Program-made: the position numbers and the translations under genes
In this document: positions 1 to 10,874 of the stretch, in pieces
Layout of the letters: every line of letters starts with the position of its first letter
Position numbering within the stretch: the first letter of the stretch is position 1
The notes under the pieces: model-generated
The model's database searches: none
Told to the model about the DNA's origin: nothing
Seen by the model: only the letters and a program-made list of their open reading frames with translations
Assembly: GCA_001599755.1 (NCBI GenBank)
Contig: BCHX01000007.1
Coordinates: 2,790,001-2,854,000, forward strand
DNA: 64,000 nucleotides
Reading direction: 5' to 3'
Source of the DNA: Gliomastix tumulicola
Taxonomy: Eukaryota > Ascomycota > Sordariomycetes > Hypocreales > Bionectriaceae

Positions 1-495
1 TGCAGGCAAAGGATTACAACAAAAATCCCTAAGCGAGGTTATCAACAAGTGTCAGAGTGGGAGTGGGAGGACCGGGTTGTTGGGTGAGAAGTGAGAAGAC
101 ACCAGACAGAGACATGGAGTTGTGCAGGCAGGCAGGCAGGCGTGCATACAGAAAGTGGGAAAGAGGTGAGAATTGGCACCCGCCCTTGGACGATAATCCC
201 GAAGCAAGCCATTTTTTCCCCTTCCCATCTAGATAGCGCCGCGCCTTGGAGCCAATCTACGCGCGCTATAATTGTTAGGGGAGGGGAGGGGAGGGGTGTG
301 TGGGCGAAGGAGGGAAAAAGGTACTTACGGGCTTGCTTCAAGTCGTCTGTGAATCCTCGAAGTCGCCGCCAGGCTCAGGTCCAGGGCTCTAGAACGCGCG
401 CGTGTGTGTGAAAGGGCTAAGGAAACTCGGACTACGAGGGCAGATCGAGGCGCTAGTGCCCCTCCAAAAGCCGCAGCATGTACGAGTAGCTAGGA

Positions 496-530
496 GTATC
501 AGGTATCAGGTATCAGGTATCAGGTATCAG
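496..530. repeat. Heptamer tandem repeat (GTATCAG)x5
   Basis: Five perfect head-to-tail copies of GTATCAG lie inside the gene-free left region. No coding role is visible. Confidence 0.95.
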
Positions 531-3350
531 TTGTCTCTCATGGAGGCGTCGGGACAGCCTGCATGATAGGGCCACGCATGTCTGAGTCCAGCTCTCGTCT
601 GGCCGCATGTATGTGCCATCGCGCGCATACGCATATGCACGGCGCAAGCCCGTAAGCGAGGGAGGCCCGGGCTGGAAGGCCGTTGATTGGGCGGCCGGAG
701 GGCTTATCACGCCGCTGCTGCTGATACGAGCCAACCCTCCTCTTGGTCGTGCCGTGCTCGGTGTGATATCCCCCAATTGCCTGCGTATCTGACGGTCCTG
801 GGCAAGCTGATGGACGAAAAGGGCGGCCGCCGAAGAGAGGCAAACACCCGCAACTGTTATCGTCGTTATAGCGAGTGGCAGCAGTCACACACACGTGTGC
901 ACACCCTCAGCTGCAACGCGACACAGCCATCTCGCACTAGCACCAGGAACAAACTGCTACAGTAGCATGGTACCTACATCCCATCCATCCATCAATCCAT
1001 CGACAGGAGGGACATCCATCCATCGCAAGGTACTGACTGACTGACTGACTGTATGGATGGATGAAATGCGACACTAGCCTGCTAAGCCCGATGGCCAAAT
1101 CTCACCCATCGAGAAATCTACTCCAAGAACCCTCGCAAATCTATTAAGCGAGAAAAAGGGGGACGTTCCCGATTTGACCTTTGCTGGGCGGCGATCCGTC
1201 ACAATCCTGATCCCCTCTCCCCTCTCCCCTCTGGCCCTCTTCTTGCCTTGTGTGTGTCATTGTACGGATGTAGTCCAGGTCCTGCTCGGCTTTACGTTGC
1301 GACTCATCAGATTTCTCCCGCCCATTCCGCCCTCCCCATTGGCCAATGCGCCAAAGTCCCTTATTCTACCAGACAACGACATCCCGCGCCAGCTGAGGCA
1401 TATACAAACAAAACCACCACGGCCGAGGACGACGGGTGTAGCCTGAGAGGGGTGTGGCCGTAGGATGGGGTCCAGCAAGTGTGATGGTGGTGTGGAAGTG
1501 CCTGTGTGTGCGTGTGTGTGTGAGTGGAAATGTGTGAGATCCCAACCTCCCGGTGTGCAGCTCCCTATCTCCCATCCTACGCTTCTTTCTCAAAGGCAAG
1601 AATCATCATCCCCCGATGCGACGCTGTTGTCGGAGCGCGTCTTGCGTTCTCCAGAGCCTCCGGAGGGCGCGGGGACAAGGGTATCGCCCCCCTGGTAACC
1701 GAATAGGCGCTATATGATCCCTGGCTCGCCGAAGGCGCCGGCGGAGGCATATATTGCGCCCCCCGTTCCGGGGCCCTGGCGGCCATGTCGCAGCAGCGAC
1801 TGCAACGCCGGCGTCCCGTAGAGACAGTAAGAAACAGGTAGGAAGTTGTACCTCCTAGTATGCAAATCCGATAGTGTTCGTCCCCTGCTGCCGAATGTGG
1901 GCTCTCCTGCCTAGCAGCCTAGCCTAGCCTATGCAGCTTCGCCTGGCAAGAGCGGCGTTTCGCCTGAGCGTGTCCTGCAGGACCTAAGTTCTCACGGGCA
2001 GGACACACACACACACACACACAAGGGAAGACCCTCCCTTCTGGACGGAGGGCCATGGCGCCGGAAGCGGCAGTGGCCGTGCGTGTCGCGTCGTCCGTTC
2101 GGGCGGCTATCATCGTCACCGGCCGGCAGTCAATTCTGACTCTATCTCACAGAATCTCACTGTCTCTCACGCACGCACACACTCAATCTGCTCCCCCCCC
2201 CCCTCCCCCCTCCTTCGCTTCAACCCATTGCCTCTCCAGGCAAGAGACAGACACTCACTCACTCACTCACTCACACACAATCAGCTGCGCCGTTATCATC
2301 TCAGATTAACCCACCATCTTCGTACTCGTATGCTCCCACCCACCCGTAAGACGGAATCACCAAATCCCCCACCAACGCAGCTCTTTCGTTTCATCCATCC
2401 ATCCATCGAAACCCAACCACCAGTCGGTTCGGTCGGTTCGGTTGTCTGACCCCCAAATATCTAGCTGCATGAAACTCCCAAGACGCCATTCCCTTTCGAC
2501 GACATATGCACAAAGACGGGGGGGGGGAGGGCAGCGGGTAATAACTAAACATGGCCCTGGTCCTTGTCCCCCTTGTCGAAGAAGCCTTCTACCTAGCCTC
2601 TCCATACCCAGCCCCAGCCCCAGCCCTTCCCAGCCTATCCTGATCCCATACATGCCGGCTTGCCTCTTTCTTTTTTGCTTCTCCCCCCTTATGCCGCGCG
2701 CGCCTTGTCTATGCAAGACAGGCTAACGCCCTTGCTAGAGCCCTCCAAGGTGCCAGACATGGTTCCTCGCAAGATGGAAACAGCGCCGCAGGATCGGAAG
2801 ATATGCCCCAAAGTCCCAAACACAAGTTCCCCCAGGCATACCCGCCCGGCCAACTACCTACGGAGTACATACAAACCAAAACACGTTGACCGGGGGCCGC
2901 CTCTGTGCTTGATTGAGCCTTCGGCACTGGGCTTTTCTTTCCCACTTCCTAGGCGAACATGGCAAATATACAGGTCATATTACATACATGATCTAGTTAG
3001 TCTCACTATATGCAGATAACGCGCCCCCCCCCCTCCCCTCCTCTCCTTCCCTGGGCCTCCTCCCCAAGCCCACACCTCCACGGATGCCATGGGAAGGGAT
3101 TGGCCCTGTGGATTCCAGGCGGATTGTCCGTGCAGATAGACAGAGCCGTTGCGGATTCGATGCAGATGGCATGGCATAACCGCATAGACACGAACACGCA
3201 ACGCACACACACACACAAGACTCTTATCATTTAGACGCCATCGCTGTCGTGCTGGCTGCTTTTGTCCCGCACGCCGAATTCCCTCGTTCGAATCCTTTTG
3301 ATCTGATGAGTTTCGTTCATTCGTTCGCCGCGCGGTCTGTGTGTCCCCCG

Positions 3351-3355
3351 CTCTT

Positions 3356-3387
<32 letters not shown>

Positions 3388-3392
3388 TGTGT
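3351..3392. repeat. Compound CT/GT microsatellite
   Basis: A CT-rich run changes abruptly into eleven GT dinucleotides. This is a typical slippage-prone dinucleotide repeat. Confidence 0.95.
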
Positions 3393-4207
3393 CCCTCTTG
3401 TCCCTGTGCCGTTCGGGGGCCAGAACCAGCCCCCGTGCGACACGTAACGTTTCCAGGCCTATCATATCTCGGGTCCGACCAACCAGAGCCCACGCAGTCA
3501 CCCCTCCATCCCACCAAACCTCCAGCCCGTCTCACCGTGCGTGTGTGTGTCCTGTATGCATGCTGTGCCCTTTCCCTGCCGTATAACCCCATCTGCAATC
3601 TGACCAAGGAGAAGCACGAATCGCTGGTCTAGTTCCTGTATGTCTCAAAAATCCCTCTTTCTCACGCTGACGCCGCCACCGCCGCCGCGTCCGTGCCCGT
3701 GGAAGAGGCAAGGGAGGGTGTGTGGCCCCCCCGATCTCGCTCGCTAAACAATCAGAGCCGAGATTGACGAAAGACAAATCAAAATGAAAAAAAAAGCCAT
3801 GCCGCTAGATCGCCATGCTCCGTACAAGAATTGGTGTGTATGTACACTCGAAGTGAAGTAGAAGAAAAACATCAAGAACAGAACCCAATGGCAGCAACAA
3901 CAATAAATCTAGCCTCGATTCAATTTCCCCCTGTAATGTGCTTTGCTAAACTGCCTTGTCACACACCATCATCATCTAGCCAGATATCGATGGTGTGACA
4001 GGCCCCGGCGCTGGCCCTGTGGGATTCGGCGAGGCTGGGTTACACAACGCACTCGACGGTATAGCTTCGGGGGTCGAGGTTGATGAGAAGGGTCGTATAC
4101 GAACGACGCAATATACGCATGGTTGCTGGTCATGTATTTCATATGGTCATGGCCGGAAGACGCGCAGGCAACTATAGCCGTGTCACCCGAGTCTTCGGAC
4201 CCCGTCA

Positions 4208-6304
4208 TTAATATAAACAATCGTCCTGGTCCAGCATGTGGTCCTTGGGAAGCCGGACCAGGTCCTTCAACAGGTCGTCGAGATCCGCCCAGTTCTCGTC
4301 GTTCTCCGCAAACTTGCGGTGCTTTCGTGTGAGAATGTGCTGAGAGGAGAGACAACGAGTTAGCGCCGTGCCCATAGATCCCAACCACCTCACATAGTCA
4401 CCACCAAGAATATACATACCTCGTCAAAGTCTCTAAACTTGTCCTGGCAGTTCTCACAGTAGCCCGGCTTCAGATCCTTCTTGCTCTTAAGCGGTTGGGC
4501 CGGCGCCGCCACCTCCAGCCTCTGACTTGAGGTCGGTTGACGCTGCCCAACCTTGGACGTCTGCCGGCTGATCGACATGGATCGGGACGAAGTCCCCTCG
4601 ACGGATTGCTCCGCTAAGCGAGAGCTAGTGCCGTGGGACCCCGGTGCTGCCTTCTGCAGGACCTGCCTCTGCAGCCCGTGAATCTCCTTGCTCGTGCCCG
4701 CCTTGACGCCAGTAAGCCCGGACGTCGACGAGATCATCTGCGACCGGATGGCCGAGGTCACGTTCGAGGCCTGGAGCCCGGACGCCACCGGCTCCCCCTG
4801 ATGGACACGGCCGCTGGGCGCTCGGCTAAGGAAGGCCTGCTTCGACAAGGCCGCGCGAGCAGGGTTGAGGACTGCCCTTAGCTTCCCACCCTTGTTGTGC
4901 CCGTCCTCCATCTCCGTCAGCGTGCGTTTACCCGTCACTGGCATCGGGGGAGGAGCCGTGGGGGCCTTGAGCATCGTGGTTCCCTCTTGGCGCTTGCCAA
5001 TAGCCTTGGGCGCCTGCTGGTCCTGCTCCTGCGGCTTACGCTCCTCCTTGGTGGTGTATTCGACCTCCTCGACGAAAGGGCATCTGCCGTTCCCCACGCT
5101 GCGGAACTGAGGCCAGTCTCCGTCCGCCTTGCTCGTCACCTTGCTGTACTCGCGGACCATGATTGGCTTGCTCTTCTCATCCATGTCGTAGATGTAGACG
5201 AACGGGCCCTTGAAGTATATCAGCTCCTTGTTCGACGTAGCCAAGTCCCGGTCCGAGGGCCCGTTGACCCGCTCGTTATGTAGCAGCTGTAGGAGGTTAG
5301 ACTCCTGAGGCTTTGCAGTGCCATGTGGGCCTCGCGTGCTGGTTGTGCGTGAGATCTGAGCGTTTTCCTGCATCTCAGACTCGAGCAGAACCGACACCAT
5401 GGTTGAGAACTTTTCCAACGACCAGATCTTCTTGCCCATCTCCATGGCCTTGTGGAGAACATCGTTGTTGCGAGCACCTCGGTTTGGCTTCGTAGGATCA
5501 TGTGATAGTTGTGACCGTGATGGGACGTTGCGGAACTCGAAGAGGAGCTTCCTTCGCGCAGCCGTGTTACGGTCCAGCAGCGATGGGTTGATCGTCTGTG
5601 GCTGCTCCTCCGGCTCGGGCTCAGGCTGGGGTTCCGGTTCCTGCTGTTCTACCGGTTGGTTCTCGGAGCGTTCGCTGGGGATCGGCCGCGTCGTGATGAC
5701 GTGCGTCACGTCGTTGGAGAAGAATGGCTCCTGGCGCTATAATACAACTTGATAAGTACTGACGAACGACACGACGCATGGAGAGGACATAACTCACGGC
5801 ACCCAGCACTCCAATTCGCTTTGTGAGCTTGGCACGAACATCATCCGGGATATTCTCAAAGTAGAAGACCATCTTCGGGAACTTAGCACGGTAGTGCTTC
5901 TTCCACATCTCCTTGTGCTCCTCATCCTGCGCAGCCTTTGTCGTTGCCAGCTTCGACGTCGTTCGCTCCCGAATCGGTGGTCTCGACGCTGTCGAGGTTT
6001 GTGAGGCAGCCATGCGCTGCACCAGGTTGCTCTGAGCTCGCGGAAGCTTCGACGGCGATCGAACAGGGCGGCCCATGCCGTTATCGAGGACCTGCTTCTT
6101 GATCGGGGGCGGCTGGCCGTAGGCATCTTCACGCTGGGCGTTGGCGTAGGACCGCTTGTGCTTAGCAAGGTCCCTGAGGCCACCCGCTGCCCTCATCGGC
6201 GAGTTAGCAGCATGAGGGTTGCTGGTGAGCGGGACACGTCTCGAGGACATGGCACCAGCAAGCGGAGCCGCGGACGGTGATAGAGACAGGGTTAACGTTG
6301 CCAT
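4208..6304 (-). CDS. DBF4: DBF4/Dfp1-type regulatory subunit of the Cdc7 (DDK) kinase
   Basis: Regulatory subunit that activates Cdc7/Hsk1 kinase for firing replication origins in the nucleus. I assemble three exons, 6304-5798, 5736-4420 and 4339-4208, giving 651 residues; both introns fall between codons. All family blocks are visible: a BRCT-like motif N around residues 145-200 that is completed only when intron 1 is removed; motif M near residues 355-400, with a MVREY stretch and a downstream CPFVEE; and the C-terminal zinc finger with C596, C599, H609 and H615, whose histidines lie on exon 3. Between the motifs the chain is disordered. An in-frame Met at residue 19, before SSRRVPL, resembles the usual start of fungal homologues and could be the true initiator. 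The gene is divergent from ICP55, with about 1 kb between their starts. Family assignment is firm. Confidence 0.93.
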
Positions 6305-7340
6305 AAAAACCCTTCAGCCCAGCCTCGCTCCGGAGGATGAGTCCAGAGCTCGAATGCTAGGCAGCCTTGAAGAATCAGCGGTCGGGAGCTGGGGGGCAGC
6401 CTTCTCCCAGCGGGTGAAGAAAAGGCGGGAGGGGTTTAGGGTAGGAGGAGCTTCTGGACGGTGAGGAGTCGCGTGCGTGTGGAGTGGCAACACGTCGACG
6501 ACACGTCCAGATGCAGAGGGTGGTCGGAGGTGTCGAGTAGTGATGCTTTACGGCGACATTGAGGACCAAGGAAGCCTTGCTCGGGGAAGGAGAGGGAATT
6601 GAGGACGCGGAGTGGTTGGAAAAGACGGAGCTCGGTGAGGTAGTTGGTGGTTGGCACGCAGGAACGACAGAGGAGTTGGCAGGTTGAAGAAGCTCGTAGT
6701 GGTGGATGGAGACTTCGCGCTTGGCACAACAGCGCTAGGCCCAGAACGTCGATTGCGGGTCCCCGGAGCTCCCCTGTCCAAAACACGTCCAGCCTCCAAG
6801 GCAACGCTGTGGCTTGGGCGCCACAACCCCGCCAACGCCACAAATTCAATGGCGCGTGGTCAGTCGACATAAATACAACGGCTTGATGATCTCTCACCAT
6901 GTTTTCAGGTCGAGGTAACAGAGGATAATAGGGTGGCCAGAAGATCGTTCAGAGGGTCTAAGAACTAACACAGATAGACTCAGAACAATTATCTTATACA
7001 ATTGCCATTTTCATGCTCATTTGGCACAGAAGCCGACTGCCGTGTTCACGCATACTTCACATTGGCTGGCGACGCCTCTCTTCTTCTGTCACCCCACTCC
7101 CTGCTCCAGCGCTCGCTCCAGCGCTCGCTCCAGCAGCTCCAACGGCGACCTCCAGCGCACGGGCCTAATAACCGCCAGGGCGACATCACGACAAGATCGT
7201 CAGACCAGAAACTGTCAACCCGTCGCCTTATTAAACACTCGCCTCCGCCATTCGCATGAACACGCCTCCCGCTCCCTCTCTGCCATGTCCTCAGCGCCCG
7301 TCGCCAAGTCCCGCAGAGATTACCCCCGTGCCGACTTAAA
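6305..7340. promoter_or_regulatory. Divergent promoter region between DBF4 and ICP55
   Basis: About 1 kb separates two start codons that point away from each other, so both promoters must lie here. A minus-strand frame at 6436-6900 (154 codons) has no family features and I treat it as chance. A short telomere-like GGGTTTAGGGT occurs at 6433-6443. Tandem copies of CGCTCCAG lie near 7109-7134. No clear TATA box or cell-cycle MCB box (ACGCGT) was seen. Confidence 0.5.
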
Positions 7341-8927
7341 ATGAAGGTCCCACGAGCACCATTCCAGCACCTCGCTCGACGCAGTGCGCTGCTGCCCGCG
7401 ACAACGGTGCAGCGGCCGGCGAGAGACACACGACTGTCGTCGTCCATACCTTGTCTCTGCTCTCCCCGAAAAGCAGCAGAGTCGCGGAGGGGCTACGCGA
7501 CGACGTATGTTTCGGCGGCGGATCTGCAATTTGGCCAGCCGGTACACGAGACGCATCCGCATATCCTCAAGGCTGGCGAATGTACGTTTAACGATCAACA
7601 CGGCCACGGATGGGAGAGGCACGCAGGCTAATTTGACCCCTTTTTCCCAGTGACGCCGGGCATCACAGCTCAGGAATATGCCGACCGCCGCGCCGCCCTC
7701 GCCCATTCCCTGACAGACGGCTCCGTTGCCGTCCTGCACGCCGCATCCCTCCAGTACAAGTCCGGCGCCGTCTTCCATCCGTACCGGCAGGAGTCCAACT
7801 TCCTGTGGCTGACGGGCTGGAACGAGGGCGATGCCATCGCCGTAATATCGAAAACGGGACCGAACCTCGGCGACTACGAGTTCCGCATGTTCGCGAAGCC
7901 CAAGGACCCGCGAGACGAGCAGTGGTCTGGCTACCGCAACGGCGTGCGAGCTGCCGAAGATGTCTTCAACGCGGACGAGGCGTTTGATATTGGCTCCGCG
8001 GACGAGATCCTCCCCAAGATCCTGGGGGACGCCAAGTTATTATATGCAGACGTGCAGCCGACAAAGGGAGGAGGACTGGCCAGCTCGTTGTCAACGCTCT
8101 TCCACGGACGAGGTTCCGGCCCCGCGAAGACGCCGCTGTACCCCGTCATGAACAAGCTGCGCGCCATCAAGAGCCCTGCCGAGGTCGCCAACATGCGCAA
8201 AGCAGGCCAGATCTCCGGGCGTGCCATCACCGACGCCATGCGCCGTCCGTGGGCGCGGGAGAAGGACCTGCACGCCTTTCTAGACTACCAGTTCACCGTC
8301 AATGGCTGCGAGGGGCCGGCATACATCCCCGTGATTGCGGGCGGCGAGCGCGCCAACTGCATCCACTACACCGTGAACAACAGCACCTTCAAGGACGGCG
8401 AGTTCATCCTCATCGACGCCGGCGGCGAGTACGGCACCTACATCACCGACATCTCGCGCACCTGGCCCGTCAACGGCCGCTTCTCGTCCGCCCAGCGGGA
8501 TCTCTACGAGGCCGTGCTCAAGGTCCAGCGCACCAGCGTCTCGCTCTGCCGCGCGTCGGCCAACGTCTCCCTCGACGACATCCACAACGTCACGGTCCGC
8601 GGGCTCGTCGACCAGCTGCGCCAGATCGGCTTCGACGTCAACATGGGCAGCATCTCGCAGCTCTTCCCGCACCACGTCGGCCATTACATTGGTCTCGATG
8701 TGCACGATGTCCCGGGCTTCAGCCGGAGGGAGAAACTACAGAAAGGCCACTGCGTGACCATCGAGCCGGGTGTGTATGTGCCTCATGACGAGCGGTGGCC
8801 AGAGCATTTCAGAGGCATGGGCATCAGGATTGAGGATAGTGTGTGTGTCGATGACGATTCGCCGTATACCCTGTCGGTAGAGGCCGTCAAGGAGGTCAAC
8901 GATATTGAAGCCCTCCGGGACGTGTAG
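7341..8927 (+). CDS. ICP55: Mitochondrial intermediate cleaving peptidase Icp55 (Xaa-Pro aminopeptidase family)
   Basis: M24B metallopeptidase that removes one residue from imported mitochondrial proteins after presequence cleavage, stabilising them. Two exons, 7341-7581 and 7651-8927, join through a split Leu codon to give 505 residues; the junction restores the family block KAGELTPGIT. The first ~60 residues are rich in Arg, Ser and Ala with few acids, as expected for a mitochondrial presequence. The aminopeptidase-P N-terminal domain runs to about residue 250. The catalytic domain carries all five dinuclear-metal ligands: D336 and D347 (DAGGEYGTYITD), H425 (GHYIGLDVHD), E452 (TIEPGVY) and E475 (GIRIED). 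Length matches the family. The presequence and the ELTPGIT junction separate it from cytosolic aminopeptidase P. Confidence 0.93.
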
Positions 8928-9694
8928 TATAGTGTAAGAACTGTAAATTATAGCCTGTATACTAGTAGCAATATCTGATGTTCTACTAATACGTCTCAAA
9001 TGATTTGACAATATTCGTATCCCTCTCCATTTGCCCCAATTCATATTCCTCCCCCCCCCGCCTACCACGCTCATACCTAACCATACATCAATTGCAACCC
9101 AGACTTGCCCAACAACAAAAACTGACAATCTAATTTAGATACAATATTTTCCAAAGATATATGAGACGCGCGTCCTTTAAATTTTGCAAGAGGGAGTTTG
9201 TTGTGCATAGGAATGCAGCTCCTTTTATCTCCTGTCCCCAGTGGTATAGGGTGGCTGTCCCCCTTACGCAATGACAAGAACATTATCAGTCTCGTGCCTA
9301 GGCACCATAAAGGCCAAGCTTGGACTTGATGCTTCCCGGGCCACTGAACTGGAATCAAGCCTGACATGCTCGTATTCATGCTGTTCTTGTCAACAAGGCC
9401 TATTCGTTGTCCGATACCCCTCGCAAGGGCACCTACCCAGTCTGGACAATGAAGAACTCGCAGGCTCATTCCAGCTCGACGACGAGGACAATGAAGTACG
9501 TTGTTGAACAAAATACCGTTGATATCTTAACTCCTTCTGGCCGGTGCGTGGTATATCTCCAAGTCATAGCCCCCTAGGCAGCCTGTTCGTGAATCACCCA
9601 CACTATTACTTTACAAAAACACACATACATCAACACTTCAATATCATCTAAACCTAAGTATTATTCATATCAAAGACACCAACAACCATTCAAA
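8928..9694. other. Intergenic region between ICP55 and the LysM gene
   Basis: It holds the AT-rich 3' end of ICP55 and the upstream region of the LysM gene. A 144-codon minus-strand frame (9077-9511) has no recognisable features and is probably chance. The last 100 bases are A/C-rich, like a fungal 5' leader. Confidence 0.5.
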
Positions 9695-10450
9695 ATGCAC
9701 CTACTACCAACGGCAATTAGCGCAGCCTTTCTTTCGGCCTCCCTTGTGCGCCGGGACGGGCCAGCCGAGACCCCGGCGAATGCGGCGAAGCCAGCGTTCC
9801 CCCACTGCCAGGATTGGCTGAAGGTTACGCCGGGCATGACCTGCAACGGCATCATCCGGACGGCACAGATGTACCCTGAGGAGTTCTACCGCTTGAATCC
9901 CAGTGTCGGCGGACCTGGGGGGTGCGATGCGGGGAAGCTCCTCGCCGGTCAGTCGTACTGCGTCAAGGCCAAGGACGGGCATCGTCTGCATCAGCCTCCC
10001 CCTGATAGCGAGCAGCAGCCGCCGCCGCCGCCGCCGCCGCCGCGGCGACCCGAACCGGTTCCCGATCGGGTGGAACGACCGACCTCGACCGCACCCCCGG
10101 AGGGCGAGAGACCCTCCGATGTCGATACGCCCACTCTCGTAACCATCCCGTCCGCCCCGGAGATCTGCGAACTGGACGCATGCGGGACAGCTTTCCTGGA
10201 TATCAACACAGGACACAACGACAATGCTCGGGAGCACGTATCCATGACGTGTGGCTACATCTTCAACATGCACTGTGTGCATTCGAACCTCGACCTGCCG
10301 CCGAGGCTGCTGTCAGGGTGTGATAGCTGCGAGAAGCTGAGCTCCGGATGCCCGTGCTGGTTCGAGGACAAGTATCACCCTCCGACGGCTGCGCCTGAAA
10401 ATGATTCATGTAGGGATGACAACGATGCCTTTGACGACGGCGTTTGTTGA
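9695..10450 (+). CDS. Secreted LysM-domain protein with a proline-rich linker and Cys-rich C-terminus
   Basis: Predicted secreted protein of 251 residues on a single exon. A short hydrophobic signal peptide (about residues 1-18) is followed by a LysM-like module near residues 36-90 with the usual landmarks: WLKVTPGMTC, a central FYRLNPSV, and a closing LLAGQSYCV. Fungal LysM proteins bind chitin or other GlcNAc polymers and often shield hyphae or dampen host recognition. A linker with a run of eight prolines follows (about 106-120), encoded by a CCG repeat. The C-terminal ~80 residues hold about 13 cysteines, including a CGYIFNMHC pair, CDSCEKL and GCPCWF, resembling no domain I can name. There is one LysM module only. 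The start follows an A/C-rich leader. LysM assignment is fairly firm; binding target and role are inference. Confidence 0.78.
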   Translation: MHLLPTAISAAFLSASLVRRDGPAETPANAAKPAFPHCQDWLKVTPGMTCNGIIRTAQMYPEEFYRLNPSVGGPGGCDAGKLLAGQSYCVKAKDGHRLHQPPPDSEQQPPPPPPPPRRPEPVPDRVERPTSTAPPEGERPSDVDTPTLVTIPSAPEICELDACGTAFLDINTGHNDNAREHVSMTCGYIFNMHCVHSNLDLPPRLLSGCDSCEKLSSGCPCWFEDKYHPPTAAPENDSCRDDNDAFDDGVC

Positions 10451-10688
10451 TTGTCAGAGACACAGAGAACAAACAATGGCCATGTCTCCCTCGATATTGC
10501 CTTGGTCATCTGCAGATGCTAGATGGATGGCATTTTGAGCCTCCGCTCGAAACCCCAATATGTAGAAAGAATCGAATTAGTCCATATAACGTGTCGATTT
10601 TCTTGTGCCACCCCTGAAGAAAAAACTCGTGGCAGCTCCGTCTGCCAAACCCGCCCCCCCCCCTCCCTTCACCCCGGTTCAGATCCGA

Positions 10689-10874
10689 CTACCGGGAAAC
10701 CAAGGGCTCGGGGAGGTTCTTGAGACGCTCGCAGTCGCCACACTGCTCCTCGTCCTCGACGATGTCATGCTTGGCAGGCGGGCCCTTGCAGCCGTTGAAC
10801 GCCCGCTCGCACCACTTGATCTTCAAGAAGCCGATGTGGCCGCACTTCCACCTCTTGTCCACCTGGACGCACAT
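10689..10874 (-). CDS. Small Cys/His-rich protein (61 residues)
   Basis: The short frame begins with Met-Cys and has a regular metal-ligand-like pattern: C2, C11-G-H13, C22, C29, H36, C45 and C48. Fungi encode many small proteins of this style (a CGH near the start, a W-C pair, a closing C-x2-C), mostly without known function; I do not recognise a named family. The sequence before the ATG ends in CCCCAG, which could also be a splice acceptor, so an upstream exon is possible. The protein is charged with no membrane segment. A longer overlapping minus-strand frame (10765-11106) is hydrophobic and irregular, and I discount it. The Cys/His spacing is the main argument that this is real. Confidence 0.45.
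   Translation of the reverse strand: MCVQVDKRWKCGHIGFLKIKWCERAFNGCKGPPAKHDIVEDEEQCGDCERLKNLPEPLVSR

Larger units (their letters stand above)
1..4207. other. Long gene-free, simple-repeat-rich region
   Basis: No open frame here looks like a protein family or shows a convincing splice structure. The sequence is dominated by low-complexity tracts: GT/CA runs, CATC/GATG repeats near 978-1065, GACT repeats near 1033-1050, CT and C runs, and a CT-to-GT microsatellite near 3351-3392. Many short frames exist on both strands, but their translations are Ser/Pro/Arg/Thr-rich repeats. It may be the promoter or long 5' leader of a gene left of the window, or a non-coding transcript, but the sequence alone does not decide. 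Confidence 0.6.

Noticed and set aside
91..140. Repeated GCAGG units in the left region as a possible telomeric or element end
   Set aside because: They are too short and lack terminal repeats or coding content.
496..530. Short direct repeats as a possible CRISPR array
   Set aside because: Units are seven bases, contiguous and without spacers; the genome is fungal.
6436..6900. 154-codon minus-strand frame in the DBF4/ICP55 spacer
   Set aside because: No features; it lies where two promoters must be.
9077..9511. 144-codon minus-strand frame before the LysM gene
   Set aside because: Composition is unremarkable but lacks motifs, and it overlaps the likely LysM promoter.
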